Source of the DNA: Amoebophrya sp. A120
Lineage: Eukaryota > Sar > Dinophyceae > Syndiniales > Amoebophryaceae
Assembly: GCA_905178155.1 (NCBI GenBank)
Contig: CAJINV010000014.1
Span: 1,953,888-2,017,887 of the forward strand
DNA: 64,000 bases
Direction: 5' to 3'
Position numbers and translations under genes: made by a program. This document shows positions 54,064 through 64,000 of the stretch, one piece after another; within the stretch, counting starts at the first letter, position 1, and each line of letters starts with the position of its first letter. Under the pieces are notes generated by a model, which saw only the letters and a program-made list of their open reading frames with translations, did no database searches and was not told where the DNA came from.

Positions 54064-57000
54064 CTACGAGCTCTTGTGTTCTGGAATGATGTTTGCGATC
54101 TCAAACACCGTCTCTTCATCAGAGGACGACGCCATCGCCTCGTCTTCCACGACGAGGACATCCGAAGTAGTAGAAGTTCCCCCACGTCGTGTTATTGAGC
54201 AAAGCAGTCCTGTGGTAGCAGCCCTCGGCCGCGGGGGGTTTTCATACTTAGCGCCGTCCTCCCATCGCTCTTCCTCATCTTGAAGATCCTCGTCGGAATC
54301 GGAATCATAGTAGTCAGAAGAAGCTTCAGAGTCGGAGGAGTCGTAGAATAATCCTCGGAATTTCTCTCTCTCGCCCGCCAACAAGGCTTCTTGTTGTGAT
54401 GTATTTATTGCAGTCCTACTTCTACTATGAATTGCAAAAGTATCGCACTCCTAGTATTCTTGCAACACAAATTAGCTCAGCATGACAAATGGAATTTGTC
54501 ATGCTAATTTGGCTTGAAAATGAAATTTGTCTTGCATGACTGCGATTTTTAGCACGGCGGGCACGATACTTTTGCAGTTCATATCTACTACACCACCACC
54601 ACCACGACATCAACGGAGCCGCCTCCTCGGATCGACTTTTCGTGGTGCACCACCCGAAGCAGGTCCGCAACACGGAGATATCCACAGTAAATTCGAATTT
54701 CCCGCACACGCACAAATGCGGTTTCTGCATGACAAAGCTGGGCCTCGATCCTAGTGCAGGGCATGACAAGTGTCACGCTCCAAGTTGGTGAAAGTTGTGA
54801 TCCATTTTGTACATGCGCGGGAAATTTGTCTTGCATAGGACACAAGCGCAAGCCACAAACCGATGGCGAACAAGACGCAGAAGAGGAGCCGCTCCAGCTT
54901 GGAGAGACGACCGGCAGAGAGTTTCATGTTTCGCAGTGTCTCCTCCAGAAACTGAATACGGTCCGCGAGACGTCGCACCGGGCGCGGCGAGCGGCTGCCA
55001 TTGGGATTGGCAGTGGTACCACCTCCAGCACCACCTAGCGGCGTTGCTGAGCTAGATGTTGCGCTTGTAGTGTTTCTAGCACCACTGACACTTTCAGTCG
55101 TTCCCTGGCCCTGCTCGCCTTCTTGTTCTTGGCCAACATCTTCACTTTTCGTCGGGGTCCACAAGCGCGCCATTTGTTCCGCGAAAGACGCTGCGGCACT
55201 TGCTGCCGCCGCGGAAGCAGTAGATGCGGACTTCTTTTTGCTTTTGCCTTTGCTGCTGTTGCTTGAGCTTTTCCGCGAAGAAGAGCTCTCCTTTTCCTTC
55301 TTGCTACTGGTGTTCTTTCTGGACGAAGAACTGCTTGTGCCTTTTTTGGAGTGATGTTTTTTGCTTTTTGCATCATCTACTTCTTCCGTCGTTTTTTTAC
55401 TGTTCTTCCCACTGCTCGGTTCTACTTTATTATTGCCGTTTTTTCTCACGATCGTGGTGGCCGTCCCGTCTTTGATCCCGGCTTTTTCGCGCGCCGCTTT
55501 CTCGCGTTTGATGGTCGCCGCGCGGCGGTTGACGGGGCCCTGGCCGCTGGATCCGGATTTCTCAACCATGCGGTCGGTCACCTCTTGCACGGCTGCCTTG
55601 TAGTCCTCGCGCCCCTTCGTTTCAAAGTCAATCGCCAATTTGGCCAGCACCTGCTGCCGCGCCTCCAGCGCCACCAGGGCGTTCTGCAGCTCCAGGTGCT
55701 TCTTGGCGAGGAAGGTCTGCGCGAACTTGTGCTTCTCTTCATACGTCATGCTGCTAGTCCACTCGTCTTCGAACGAGTCCCGGGCGTACTCCGGCAGTTG
55801 CGCGAGAAGCTCTACAGGGCAGTGCTCCAGGCGGTTACTCTTTTCCACTGTCCAGGAAAATTGCGTCAAGTCTTCCCCCGCTGCACGCCGGTCATCGTCG
55901 TGGTAGTAGCCCTATGAACTGCAAAAGTATCGCACTCGTATAAATGCATTACAAATTTCTCCAGCATGAGAAATGACATTTGTAACGCAGATTTGCCGCG
56001 GGAACAAGATTTGTAATGCAAGACTTGCATTTATACGGGTACGATACTTGTTTTGCACAGGATAAGTCCTCCTCGTCGAGCCGCTCGTCCGGTGGCGTCG
56101 GTATGACGAAGCCAACGCGCTTATCCTGTGTAAAAACGTCCCCACCCCATAGTCAAGTTGGGACTTTGGCAAGACAAATCGAGCATCTTTGGGACTCACG
56201 CATGACAAGTTCGGCGACGCAGTGTAGTCGTGCCTAGCTAGTTCGAACGCATCACAGATCCAGTCTGTCATCCTGATTAGCGCATGACAGATTCCCAAAC
56301 GCCACTAGGTAATGCCTCTCATGGTGGAGAGCCGCATGACACACATTCTGAGCATGCAGATCTGCATGACAACTATGGGGTGGGGACGTTTTCACTCAGG
56401 ATAGCGCTGCTTGATTCGGTTCCCGATCCGCAGGTGGTTGTCAAACGTGCCTACTTGCATGTCGATCAGGTTGGATATGAAAGCCTCAGAATGGAAATTC
56501 TCAAAGTGGAAATAATTTGTGATGCATGAAATGCGACACCAAAAAAACTGCAATGCAGAGAACGCAACGGAGGCCGACTACTGTGCTTCTACGGGTTCAG
56601 AATTGGGCTGGTGATTAGCACGAGAGAAGGGCACCCCTTTGCCCACTAGCATGACAGACACGTTTTGAGCGCCCGGGAAATTTGTCATGCGCCGACTAGA
56701 AATGGCGCTTCAACTGGAGTCGTTTTTTTGCATTACAAGTTCTTTTCACTTTGAGGATTTCCAACCTGAGGCTTTGATATTGGATTGCATTTGCTTCCGC
56801 AGCAGCTCCTCCTCAATCATGTAGTCGTTGTGGACCAGCCAGAACGCGCGCATGGGACTTAAGTCCTTCTTTTTCTGCTCGCTGTACCATTTGTTCGCCT
56901 CTCGGTCCCACTTTCGCGCCAGCTCGTAGTCCCGCTTGACCTTGTCGTACTCTTCTTCGGCCTTTCGCAGCACGTCCTGTAGGGCGTCCAACATGTCCGC

Positions 57001-60000
57001 CTTCTCCAACAACCGCTGAAACTTAATACCGTCCTTCACGCCCTCGACGGTGTCCTATGGCAGTGCAAAACTTCGTCCCCTCCCCCTCATTTGTATTGCA
57101 TGAACAGCAATACAAACACCAGGACACGTGGTGGAGCCTGTGCATGACAAATTCACGCGCCTACTGTAGTATTGTTTGGGCTTCCGGAATGATCTGTCAT
57201 GCAAATAGTGCCACAGCAGGGACGAAGGACTAGACTTGGATTCGGTAGTTTGCGTGACAAATGAGGGGGAGCAGGGGGAGTTGTGCACTGTCATATGTCC
57301 CCCGCCTCCTTGTGCAGGTCCTCGATCAGGCTGTCGCGCAACAGGTCGGGTCGCAGAAACTTCTCGTATTTCGCGCTCTTCATGATTCGGTACCGCTGGT
57401 TATGGACGTGTCAGGATCGAAATCGACAAAACCGAAGAACTTGTGATGCATAAAATGTAAGGCACTGAAGGCCTGTATTGGGGGGCAGGCAAATGAGGCC
57501 GATTGCAAGCCTGTTTAGGGGTATGCAATGCGCTGCCAGAGTAGCATGACAGGAGCAGTCTTCTTTGTCCAAACAGCATGAAAGACTGGATTTGGGTGCT
57601 CCCGAAATTTGTCATGCGCCACTCGGAAACTGAGTGTGAGGCCCCAACTGGTATCGATTTTATGCATCGCAACTTTTTTGATTTTGTCAATTTCGATTCT
57701 GACACTTCCATACTGGTTGGACAGCTTCTTCACCTTCATCGCCTTGTTGAACATGATTTGGTGCATGAAGGCCAGCTCCGCCTCCCCCTCCCCCTTGATG
57801 GCGACGTATTGGTCTATGTCCCGCTCGTCCTCTTCCCCCTCCACCATGCTTTTCGACGTTTGCCGGGTGTGTTTCCAGGCGTTTTCGATCTCCTCCGTCA
57901 CGTCCGTTTCCACCATCATGGCGATGTCGGGCTTCTCTTCGAGCAAGTGCGCCATGCGGTTTCGCTCGTTGCGGTACACGCTCGCGGCTTCGAAGTACAT
58001 CGCGTCCGCGATTCGTTTCCAGATCGATCCGCACTCCTGCGGCTTCAGTTTCCAATCCGAATTGTCGACCTGCCGCTCCAGCACGTCTTCGGCCAGCAAG
58101 CGAGTATGAGAGTTGTACACAACTCCCCCTCCCCCTCATTTGTATGGCATGAACAGCAACACAAGCAACAGCGGAAAAGAGGCTTTCGCATGACAAATCT
58201 GCGTGCAGATCGTAGTACAGTTTGAGGTTCCAAAATTTGTCATCCTAGCAGTGCTTACGAGCACGGTGTGAATTTGGTACTTTGCATTACAAATGAGGGG
58301 GAGGGGGAGCTGTGCACTCCCATACCGGGCCTGGAAGATGTCGAACAGCCCCTTGTTGGTGCCCCGTTTCTCCGCCGCCAGAACCTCCCCAGCGGAGGGT
58401 TTTCGCCCCAGTTTCGCCTTCAGGCGCTCCGTGAGCAAACGGTCCTGGTACTCCGTTTCGAGCGTGTGCACCTTCGCAGGTTTTGTGTACTCCTTGACCA
58501 GGACATACTCCATGGCCCGATGCAGCTCGCTCATCAGGTAGCTCTTGGGAAGCTCCACGTCGCCGCGGATTAGGTCGCCGCCGATGTACTTGTTGTGTTT
58601 GAACTCCTCGGGGGTGTCCTCCGTCTCGGTCAGCGCCGCCTGTTGGTACTCCAAATCCGCAGCCAGGTGCTCCGTTATGTGGCCCGCCGCCATGCGCACG
58701 TCCATGCCCGCACGCTGATACAGCCGGCTCTCCCCGATATTGCCGCCGCAGGCAGAGTGCTGGTCGGTCTGAACCATAATGACGTACTCCGCCACCTTCT
58801 TCCACTCCACCAGCGCGATTTCGCGGAGCAAGTTGGTGGCGGTCCACCGGTCGCGGGTATTCAAATTCGACTGCGGGTTTAGAAACATGTCGTCGCGCAG
58901 TTCCTGCTCCGGGGTTGTCTCCCACGAATAGTTGTCGGCGTAGTGCGCGAGCCAGTCCTGACTGAAGTCTTTGTGCTGCTCCATAAATTTCAAAATAAGC
59001 TCGCCCTCGACCTCCTCCGCCTCTTGGACCCTCTCCGCTGGGACTTTACTCTCTCTATGCCGTGCGACTAGCCGCATCTCCTCGCGCTCGGTTGTTCTGC
59101 TCTTCAACTCCTTCATTGCGGAGGTCTTTTTACCTTCCTCGCCCTGTTTTGTTTCTTGTACTTGTTCCTCTTCCACAGTGTGTTGAAGCAGAGACGAACT
59201 GGTGCTAGTTTGTGCTCCTGCTGGGGGAGAAGATTCATGCTCATCTTGTTCCAGCACATGATCAGGACTCCGACTTCTTGTTGATTTCCTGGCATCAGCA
59301 TCTGAAGACGCCGCTCGACGCTGACGCCCCCGCTTCCGCTTCTGCCTCATGGCTTTTTGGAGGAGAACCTTCTCCAGCAGCTGAGACTGAAGCTCTTTTT
59401 TCTTTGCCGTTTTTTGTTCTGCGAATGATGATGAAGATGATGAGCTAGCTACTGATAGCGACCTCTCCTGGGAAGTAGTTCTGCTTCTACTTTTGCTCGT
59501 CCCGCCCGTTCTTCGCGCCAATTTTTGATGATTTCTTGCCGTTTCAGTTTTAGTTTTTGCCTCCCCCACCTGCAGCTGGGAGGACGTGCTGGACGTTGCT
59601 CCCGCTTGCATATTTGTGTCTACTTCTAGTACGCTGTCACCAAGGGAGGTACTACTCCCATCTCCGCGGCCAGAAAGTGCGTCGTTTTCGGTACTGCTCC
59701 TGGCACCGGAAGATTCTGATGACAGCTTTCCCAGTGGTTCGGCTAGTTCCTGAGATGAACCTTGGACACCTGGCGCAGAAGAAGTAGCGGCAACCGCTGG
59801 CAGCTTGTGTGCTGTCGTAGATGTTGACATCGTGTTGGTCTTCACGTCAGTTGCGCTCCTACCTGATGATGTTACTTTTTCTACGGGTTCCGGAATCTCC
59901 TTCGCGGCCCCTGCTTCATCTGGTACTGCTCCTCCTACGAGAGATGTAGTTGACAGCTCTTCTTGTTCTTTCACCTGCAGCATGCTCGCAGCACTGGAGC

Positions 60001-63000
60001 TGCTAGAAGTTGCGCTACTCGCAGCAGCAGCGGCTGCTGCTTGTGCTGCGCCGTTGGCTTGATTCTCCAGATCCTCTTCGTGCTGGCGTAGCAGCTCTTC
60101 GCACTCCGTGTCGCCCGGTTCGCATTCTTTCGTGATGACGTTTCCATCTTCGTCGACGTCAAGGTCCGCAAAGTGGTAGTAGAGGTCGCCGCCCTCTTAT
60201 CGCAAGAAAAAAATGTTTCACTGTGAACCTGTGACGCAGAGAACGAAACACCAAAGTGTTTGTCTTGCTACACCTGCAACGCAATGGATTTTTAAGCGTG
60301 TTTTCCCTTGGTAAACGCGCATGGCGAACTTTCTGTATCATGTGTAGCACACTTGTGATGCAGATCTTGCAAAACCATCACAGTGAAACAGTTTTTTCGT
60401 GGGATACCTCTTCTAGCGCTTCCAACTGTTCCCGCATCTGCTGGATCTCCAGCTCGATATCCCGTTCTCGCACCTTGTCGCTCAAGTGCTCCGCCTTCAG
60501 GATTTGTTTTTGCAGAATTCCCTCGGTCTTCAGATGGAACGCGTAGTTATACCGCATCTCGTCTCCGTAGATGTCCTCCATGATGTCGCGAAATTTCTCC
60601 GCGCGGAACCGCCTGGCCCGAATGTACTCGTTGATCCTCTCCTCGGCGGCCAGGAGCGGGATCTTGGGATGAATGTTCCCGTCCACCCCCGACACGCCGA
60701 GCTTGTCCGTGGTGAGCTTCGACGTACTTAAATGGATGTCCTTATGGATGTGTCAGGATCGAAACCCTCAAAGTTGAAAGAGTTTGTCATGCATAAATCC
60801 GATACCAGTCGGAAGCCCTTTTATCAAGCGGCGCATGACAAATTTTCCTATCACCGGGATCCAGTTTGTAATGCTGTTTGGTCCTCACTGAGGACTGCTT
60901 TTGTCATGCTACTTTAGCAGCTCTATTTCAAACCCTAAACAGGCTCACAATCGGCCTCACTTGCCATCCTGGCAAGACAGGCACTTCATGCCTTGCATTT
61001 TATGCATGGCAAATCAAAATCATTTCAACTTTGTCGATTTCAAACCTGACGCTTCCATAGTCCTTGCATGTGCCCCAGGCGGCATCTTCCAGGTCCTCCA
61101 GGGTGGCGGAAGTCAGGTCCTGCAAAAAGTTCGCGTTGTGGTCCGTGATCTTGCTGCCCACTTCCCGTTGTCGCAGTTCGTTGATGTTCCAGGTGGCTAG
61201 GCGCTCCTTCTTCTTCCGCTCCTCGTCGATGTCCGACAAAATTTGCCCTTCGTTCCGCATCTCGTATCGGTACCCGAGCACCGTGTCCTGTCCCGGCTGC
61301 GGCAAACACTCGTCCGGTGTGAGGAACATGAGAAACCGCAAGTGCTCCCGGATTTTGGTTGGCAACACCATGCCCACCGCGGCAAAGTAGTTGCGCGTCG
61401 CGTCCGCTTCCCGCGCCGCCTGGGTGCGGCCCTCGCGCCGGGTGCTGGTTATGCTGCCACCCGCATCCCCACCGCGCTCGTACCGGTCTACCTTGGTGTA
61501 TGACCGGAGCGGGTCCAACAGAATGAACGCGTCCCCGAACATCGTGTCCCGGTACGATGTGGTGGAGTCCTTGCCGCCGAAGAGGCGTCCGCTCCAACTG
61601 TTTGCGCCGCTGTGGGCCAGCAGGTCTGCCCGCAGTCCCAGAGCGTTGGTGGTCTTGGGGAACTCAGATTCCTCCACATCCTCATCCAACAGACCAGCGT
61701 CGTTGCTCGCAGGCAATAGTTTATTTTTCGCAGCTGCTCTTGTTCCTGTTCTGGCTCTTGCTTCTTGCTTCGCCTCCTGCTGCTCCGACGTCGTAGAAGC
61801 TGCAACTGCGTGCCGTCGTGCCACTCGTCCGCCCTCGCCTACCTTCATCATACCGGAAGCAAGACCTTCCCTTGCCGTTTGATGCTTTTCCATATTTTTT
61901 TCCATTTGTTCCTCGGTCCGCTCGCCCGTCTTGGACATTTGGAGAAACGATGAAGCAGAGGCAGCAGTAGAACTACTCGACGCGGCGCTGGAAGACGACG
62001 AGAGAAGTCCACTCCCTTGCTCAGCCTTGGTCGCTTCCGCCTTCATTTTTCGCTGTTCCTTGTACTGTTTTACGAGTTCCATCCGCTTGTCCTTCGGTAT
62101 CTGAGTGACCCAATACTTTTCGAGTTCCTCTTTTCGTTTCTCCACCTCGTCGGTGGCAAGTTGACAGAATTTGTCGTTCTCCAACTCGTATGAACTGCAA
62201 AAGTATCGTACTCGTACAAATGCATATACAAATTTATTTCTCAGCATCATCATCATCATCATCATCATCATCATTGAGAAATAAAATTTGTAATGCGGAT
62301 TTACCTTAATAAGACAAAGATTTGTAATGTAAGACTTGCATTATATACGAATACGATACTTTTGCACAGGATAACTCGCGTCCGTTTTCGAAAGAGCAGA
62401 CCTCTGCCCGCTTGTCGAGCCTCTCTTGCAAAGGAGCGACTCCTATCAAATGCAAAAATGTCTGGGTCTGGAAGAGTTGGAACCTGTGATGCAAACTCTG
62501 GAACACGCAAAAACTTTTGTTGCGTGAGCGCCAAAAGCTGTCCATTTCTTGGTCCGCAAGTAGGAAGTTTCTGATGCGGGACAGGCATCATGAGGCGTGC
62601 TCAAAACCTGTGATGCTTTTGCCTGCATCAGACGCCATTTGCGTGATCCGAAATATGCATGACAAATCTCGTAATCTTCCAGACCCAGACATTTTTGCAT
62701 TTGATAACTCCTGACTCCGGTGCTCCCGGGTCGGCCTGTAGCCACTCTTCTGGCGGCCTCAAAGCCTCCGCTTCCAACGCGTCCATTTTCGCGCTACCAT
62801 CCTCGGCGTTTTCAGAATTTATGCATTGCAATTATCATGTAGTTGTTACATGGGTGGTCTACAACTTTTAGAAGTCTATGTTGACATTCGCATTTTTGCA
62901 ATAGAGTGGCCCGCCCTTGTTGTAAGTACGGTAGAACATCACCAGCATCAGAAGTTTCGCGGGCCGCCTATTCTTGCTGATTCATACCTGAAGGAGCGCG

Positions 63001-64000
63001 TGTATAATGACAAAGAAGTGCCATCAACCTCCGATATTAAAAGAATTCTTGATGGCCATGCATCAATTATCGCATCCATGCGTGACAGCTCTAGGTCTTG
63101 TTGTCCTTCAAATCTTGTCGCGTCACGAATTGTATTGTATCCAGACCCGGACGACAACTACATGTGTGCAATGCATAGCGTTGGGATCCTCGCCATTCAG
63201 GTGCTTCACGTCTTTCAGCGCTTTCTCCTCCCACTTCTCCATGATTTGTTGCGTCTCCAGCGCTATCCTGTGCAAAAGTATCGCACTCGTATATCATGCA
63301 GTCACGAATTACAAATCTTTCTCTTAAACTTAAGTTAAATCAGCATTACAAATTCTATCTCTCATGCTGAGGAAATTTCAATTTGTAATGCATTTATACG
63401 AGTACGACAATTTTGCAATTCATAAGCGCGACCGGGTCCATCACGGAATCTTGGGCGTAATAGGTCGACAGCAGCATGGGCAGTGCCTCCTTGGATTTTT
63501 CCTTGACCTGCTCTAACAGGTCGTCCTCCTGATCTCTTTCCCACCCCGTATCGTTAGAAAAAATCGGCCCTCCCCATATCGACAAGGCACACCTCAGAAA
63601 ATTTGTCATGGTGATTTGTAGCCACAAATCGCATCTGTGATGCAAGAAAGCAACGCCACAGGCTCCGCCCAATGGTGCAGGCGGTTTGTAATGCTGTTGG
63701 GCCTGCTACGGCATAGACGTTCCTCATGCTAAGTGCCTAGGCCAAAACCTCTCGACTCCGGCACGATATGGGCCTGCAGTCCTCTACTGCAAGACAAATC
63801 TGACTTGTGGACGCAAATCCGGCATCACAAATTTCGTTTCGATGTGGGGAGGGGGGATTTTTCCTTGTGATACCCCGCTTGCCAGAACCACGAGGCCCGG
63901 GTTTCCTCGGCGTCGATCGAGGCCAGCAGCTGCCGTTCCGAGGCCATCGCAATCTCCCCGGCACTATGAACTGCAAAAGTATCGTACTCGTATAAATGCA
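54064..64000 (-). CDS. giant EF-hand/membrane-tail protein split by 16 introners (5' end outside window)
   Basis: Exons: 63964-63873 (partial), 63543-63425, 63258-63178, 62814-62707, 62438-62375, 62183-61060, 60737-60407, 60192-58325, 58100-57713, 57395-57296, 57050-56780, 56470-56404, 56116-56065, 55907-54838, 54673-54584, 54420-54064. From the second exon they sum to 2030 codons exactly. The protein is largely Glu/Lys-rich and helical or coiled-coil, with Ser-rich spacers. A textbook EF-hand loop, DVDEDGNVITKE, lies at 60125-60160. A compact block with SACGGNIGESRLYQR follows in the eighth exon. Near the C-terminus a hydrophobic segment (LLFCVLFAIGLWLALVS) is followed by an acidic Asp/Ser tail. 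This suggests a Ca2+-responsive, tail-anchored structural protein; the family was not recognised. Every intron in view is an introner. Confidence 0.9.
54426..54583. mobile_element. introner, family A
   Basis: The ends are TATGAATTGCAAAAGTATCG and an inverted TATGAACTGCAAAAGTATCG. Direct repeats TCTAC lie at 54421-54425 and 54584-54588. Removal reads through WWWWCSS to RSRTAIN; without it the exon meets TAG stops. Confidence 0.94.
54679..54837. mobile_element. introner, family K (degenerate)
   Basis: The ends TATCCACAGTAAATTC and inverted TATGCAAGACAAATTTCC share an AAATTTCCCGCRCA block. Flanking 5-mers GGAGA (54674-54678) and GGACA (54838-54842) have one mismatch. Removal continues the membrane segment (LALVS to VLRTCFGW). 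Confidence 0.8.
55913..56064. mobile_element. introner, family A
   Basis: The ends are TATGAACTGCAAAAGTATCG and an inverted TATCCTGTGCAAAACAAG. Flanks AGCCC (55908-55912) and AGTCC (56065-56069) have one mismatch. Removal joins ERLDEED to YYHDDD. Confidence 0.92.
56122..56403. mobile_element. introner, family E
   Basis: The ends are TATCCTGTGTAAAAACGTCC and an inverted TATCCTGAGTGAAAACGTCC, each followed by CCACCCC. Direct repeats GCGCT lie at 56117-56121 and 56404-56408. Removal joins NRIKQR to VGFVIP. Confidence 0.93.
56476..56779. mobile_element. introner, family C
   Basis: The ends are TATGAAAGCCTCAGAATGG and an inverted TATCAAAGCCTCAGGTTGG. Direct repeats TTGGA lie at 56471-56475 and 56780-56784. 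Removal joins KQMQSN to LIDMQV. Confidence 0.94.
57056..57295. mobile_element. introner, family D
   Basis: The ends are TATGGCAGTGCAAAAC and an inverted TATGACAGTGCACAAC, each followed by CCCTCCCCCTCATTTG or a close match. Direct repeats TGTCC lie at 57051-57055 and 57296-57300. Removal joins HKEAGD to TVEGVK. Confidence 0.94.
57401..57712. mobile_element. introner, family C
   Basis: The ends are TATGGACGTGTCAGGATCG and an inverted TATGGAAGTGTCAGAATCG. Direct repeats CTGGT lie at 57396-57400 and 57713-57717. Removal joins KKLSNQ to RYRIMK. Confidence 0.94.
58106..58324. mobile_element. introner, family D
   Basis: The ends are TATGAGAGTTGTACACAAC and an inverted TATGGGAGTGCACAGC, each followed by TCCCCCTCCCCCTCATT. 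Flanks GCGAG (58101-58105) and CCGGG (58325-58329) have two mismatches. The 5-bp rule still joins DIFQAR to LLAEDV in frame. Confidence 0.88.
60198..60406. mobile_element. introner, family J
   Basis: The ends are TATCGCAAGAAAAAAATG and an inverted TATCCCACGAAAAAACTG, each followed by TTTCACTGTG. Direct repeats CCTCT lie at 60193-60197 and 60407-60411. On the gene strand the repeat AGAGG lets the intron be written GTATCC...AAGAG, that is GT-AG. Removal joins EALEE to GGDLYY. Confidence 0.93.
60743..61059. mobile_element. introner, family C
   Basis: The ends are TATGGATGTGTCAGGATCG and an inverted TATGGAAGCGTCAGGTTTG. Direct repeats GTCCT lie at 60738-60742 and 61060-61064. Removal joins WGTCKD to IHLSTS. 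Confidence 0.94.
62189..62374. mobile_element. introner, family A, with CAT repeat in its loop
   Basis: The ends are TATGAACTGCAAAAGTATCG and an inverted TATCCTGTGCAAAAGTATCG. Direct repeats ACTCG lie at 62184-62188 and 62375-62379. A (CAT)10 tract sits between two arms that pair AAATTTATTTCTCA with its complement. Removal joins FENGRE to LENDKF. Confidence 0.95.
62245..62274. repeat. (CAT)10 microsatellite inside an introner
   Basis: Ten perfect CAT units form the loop of an internal hairpin of the family A element. Other family A copies lack the repeat. Confidence 0.95.
62444..62706. mobile_element. introner, family B
   Basis: The ends are TATCAAATGCAAAAATGTC, identical when inverted, each followed by TGGGTCTGGAAGA. 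Direct repeats ACTCC lie at 62439-62443 and 62707-62711. Removal joins GAPESG to VAPLQE. Confidence 0.95.
62820..63177. mobile_element. introner, family L (diverged)
   Basis: The ends are TATGCATTGCAATTATCATG and an inverted TATGCATTGCACACATGTAG, both leading into GTAGTTGT. Flanks GAATT (62815-62819) and GCGTT (63178-63182) differ at two positions. Removal joins NGEDPN to AENAED in frame. At 358 bp it is among the longest, and its interior is unlike the other families. Confidence 0.82.
63264..63424. mobile_element. introner, family A
   Basis: The ends are TATCCTGTGCAAAAGTATCG and an inverted TATGAATTGCAAAATTGTCG. Direct repeats AGCGC lie at 63259-63263 and 63425-63429. Removal joins VMDPVAL to ETQQIM. 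Confidence 0.94.
63549..63872. mobile_element. introner, family G
   Basis: The left end is TATCGTTAGAAAAAATCG; the right end inverted is TATCACAAGGAAAAATCC, with CCCTCCCCATATCGA next to it. Direct repeats CCCCG lie at 63544-63548 and 63873-63877. It is the sister of the thioredoxin reductase element at 16352-16673. Removal joins FWQAG to WERDQE. Confidence 0.93.
63965..64000. mobile_element. introner, family A, cut by the window end
   Basis: Begins TATGAACTGCAAAAGTATCG right after GGCAC (63960-63964), exactly like the other family A left ends. The rest lies outside the window. GGCAC should reappear just after its right end. Confidence 0.9.

Noticed and set aside
54426-64000. Regularly spaced repeats as a CRISPR or satellite array.
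   Set aside because: Units are of many families, lie at irregular spacing inside exons, and have inverted repeats with 5-bp target duplications.

Overview
The window is eukaryotic nuclear DNA. Nine multi-exon or single-exon protein genes can be assembled, and all nine lie on the minus strand. No convincing plus-strand gene was found. The proteins are alveolate-like: a selenocysteine-ending thioredoxin reductase, a single-domain voltage-gated cation channel with EF-hands, a TMEM222/RTE1 membrane protein, and several very long, low-complexity Ser/Asp/Arg-rich proteins. Together with one-directional gene order and introns full of short mobile 'introner' elements, this suggests a dinoflagellate-lineage alveolate. 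A syndinian parasite such as Amoebophrya, known for introners and non-canonical introns, fits best. That assignment is inference.

Layout, with each gene read right to left: (1) 987-7672, an 1853-residue nuclear-type protein with a long Arg-Asp repeat; (2) 11205-13091, TMEM222/RTE1 family; (3) 14832-19075, thioredoxin reductase with a Cys-Sec-Gly end; (4) 20746-24161, cation channel with a TLESWS filter; (5) 25160-29803, polytopic membrane protein; (6) 33740-41317, disordered Ser/Thr-rich protein; (7) 43027-44715, intronless unknown; (8) 46903-51851, unknown charged protein; (9) 54064 to beyond 64000, a giant protein with an EF-hand loop and a C-terminal membrane segment. Intergenic gaps run from 1 to 4 kb. 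Two of them hold GC-rich islands with a 12-13 base G run (9600-10960 and 30120-31060).

The main discovery is the introner system. I count 36 elements of about 150-360 bp in at least 12 sequence families. They occur only inside genes and always behave as introns. Whatever the family, each begins TAT and ends ATA, carries terminal inverted repeats, and sits between 5-bp direct repeats (target-site duplications, sometimes with one or two mismatches). Removing the element plus one copy of the repeat restores the reading frame in the junctions checked. When this rule is used, whole-gene exon lengths sum to exact multiples of three for genes 1, 3, 5 and 9. In thioredoxin reductase the joined exons rebuild family-conserved sequence, including a 24-bp microexon between two elements of different families. 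Almost none of these introns can be written as GT-AG in any register, whereas the ordinary introns of the same genes are GT-AG. Gene 9 has 16 introners and no ordinary intron in view.

Exon coordinates below keep one copy of each direct repeat with the upstream exon. The true splice register inside the repeat cannot be read from DNA alone.
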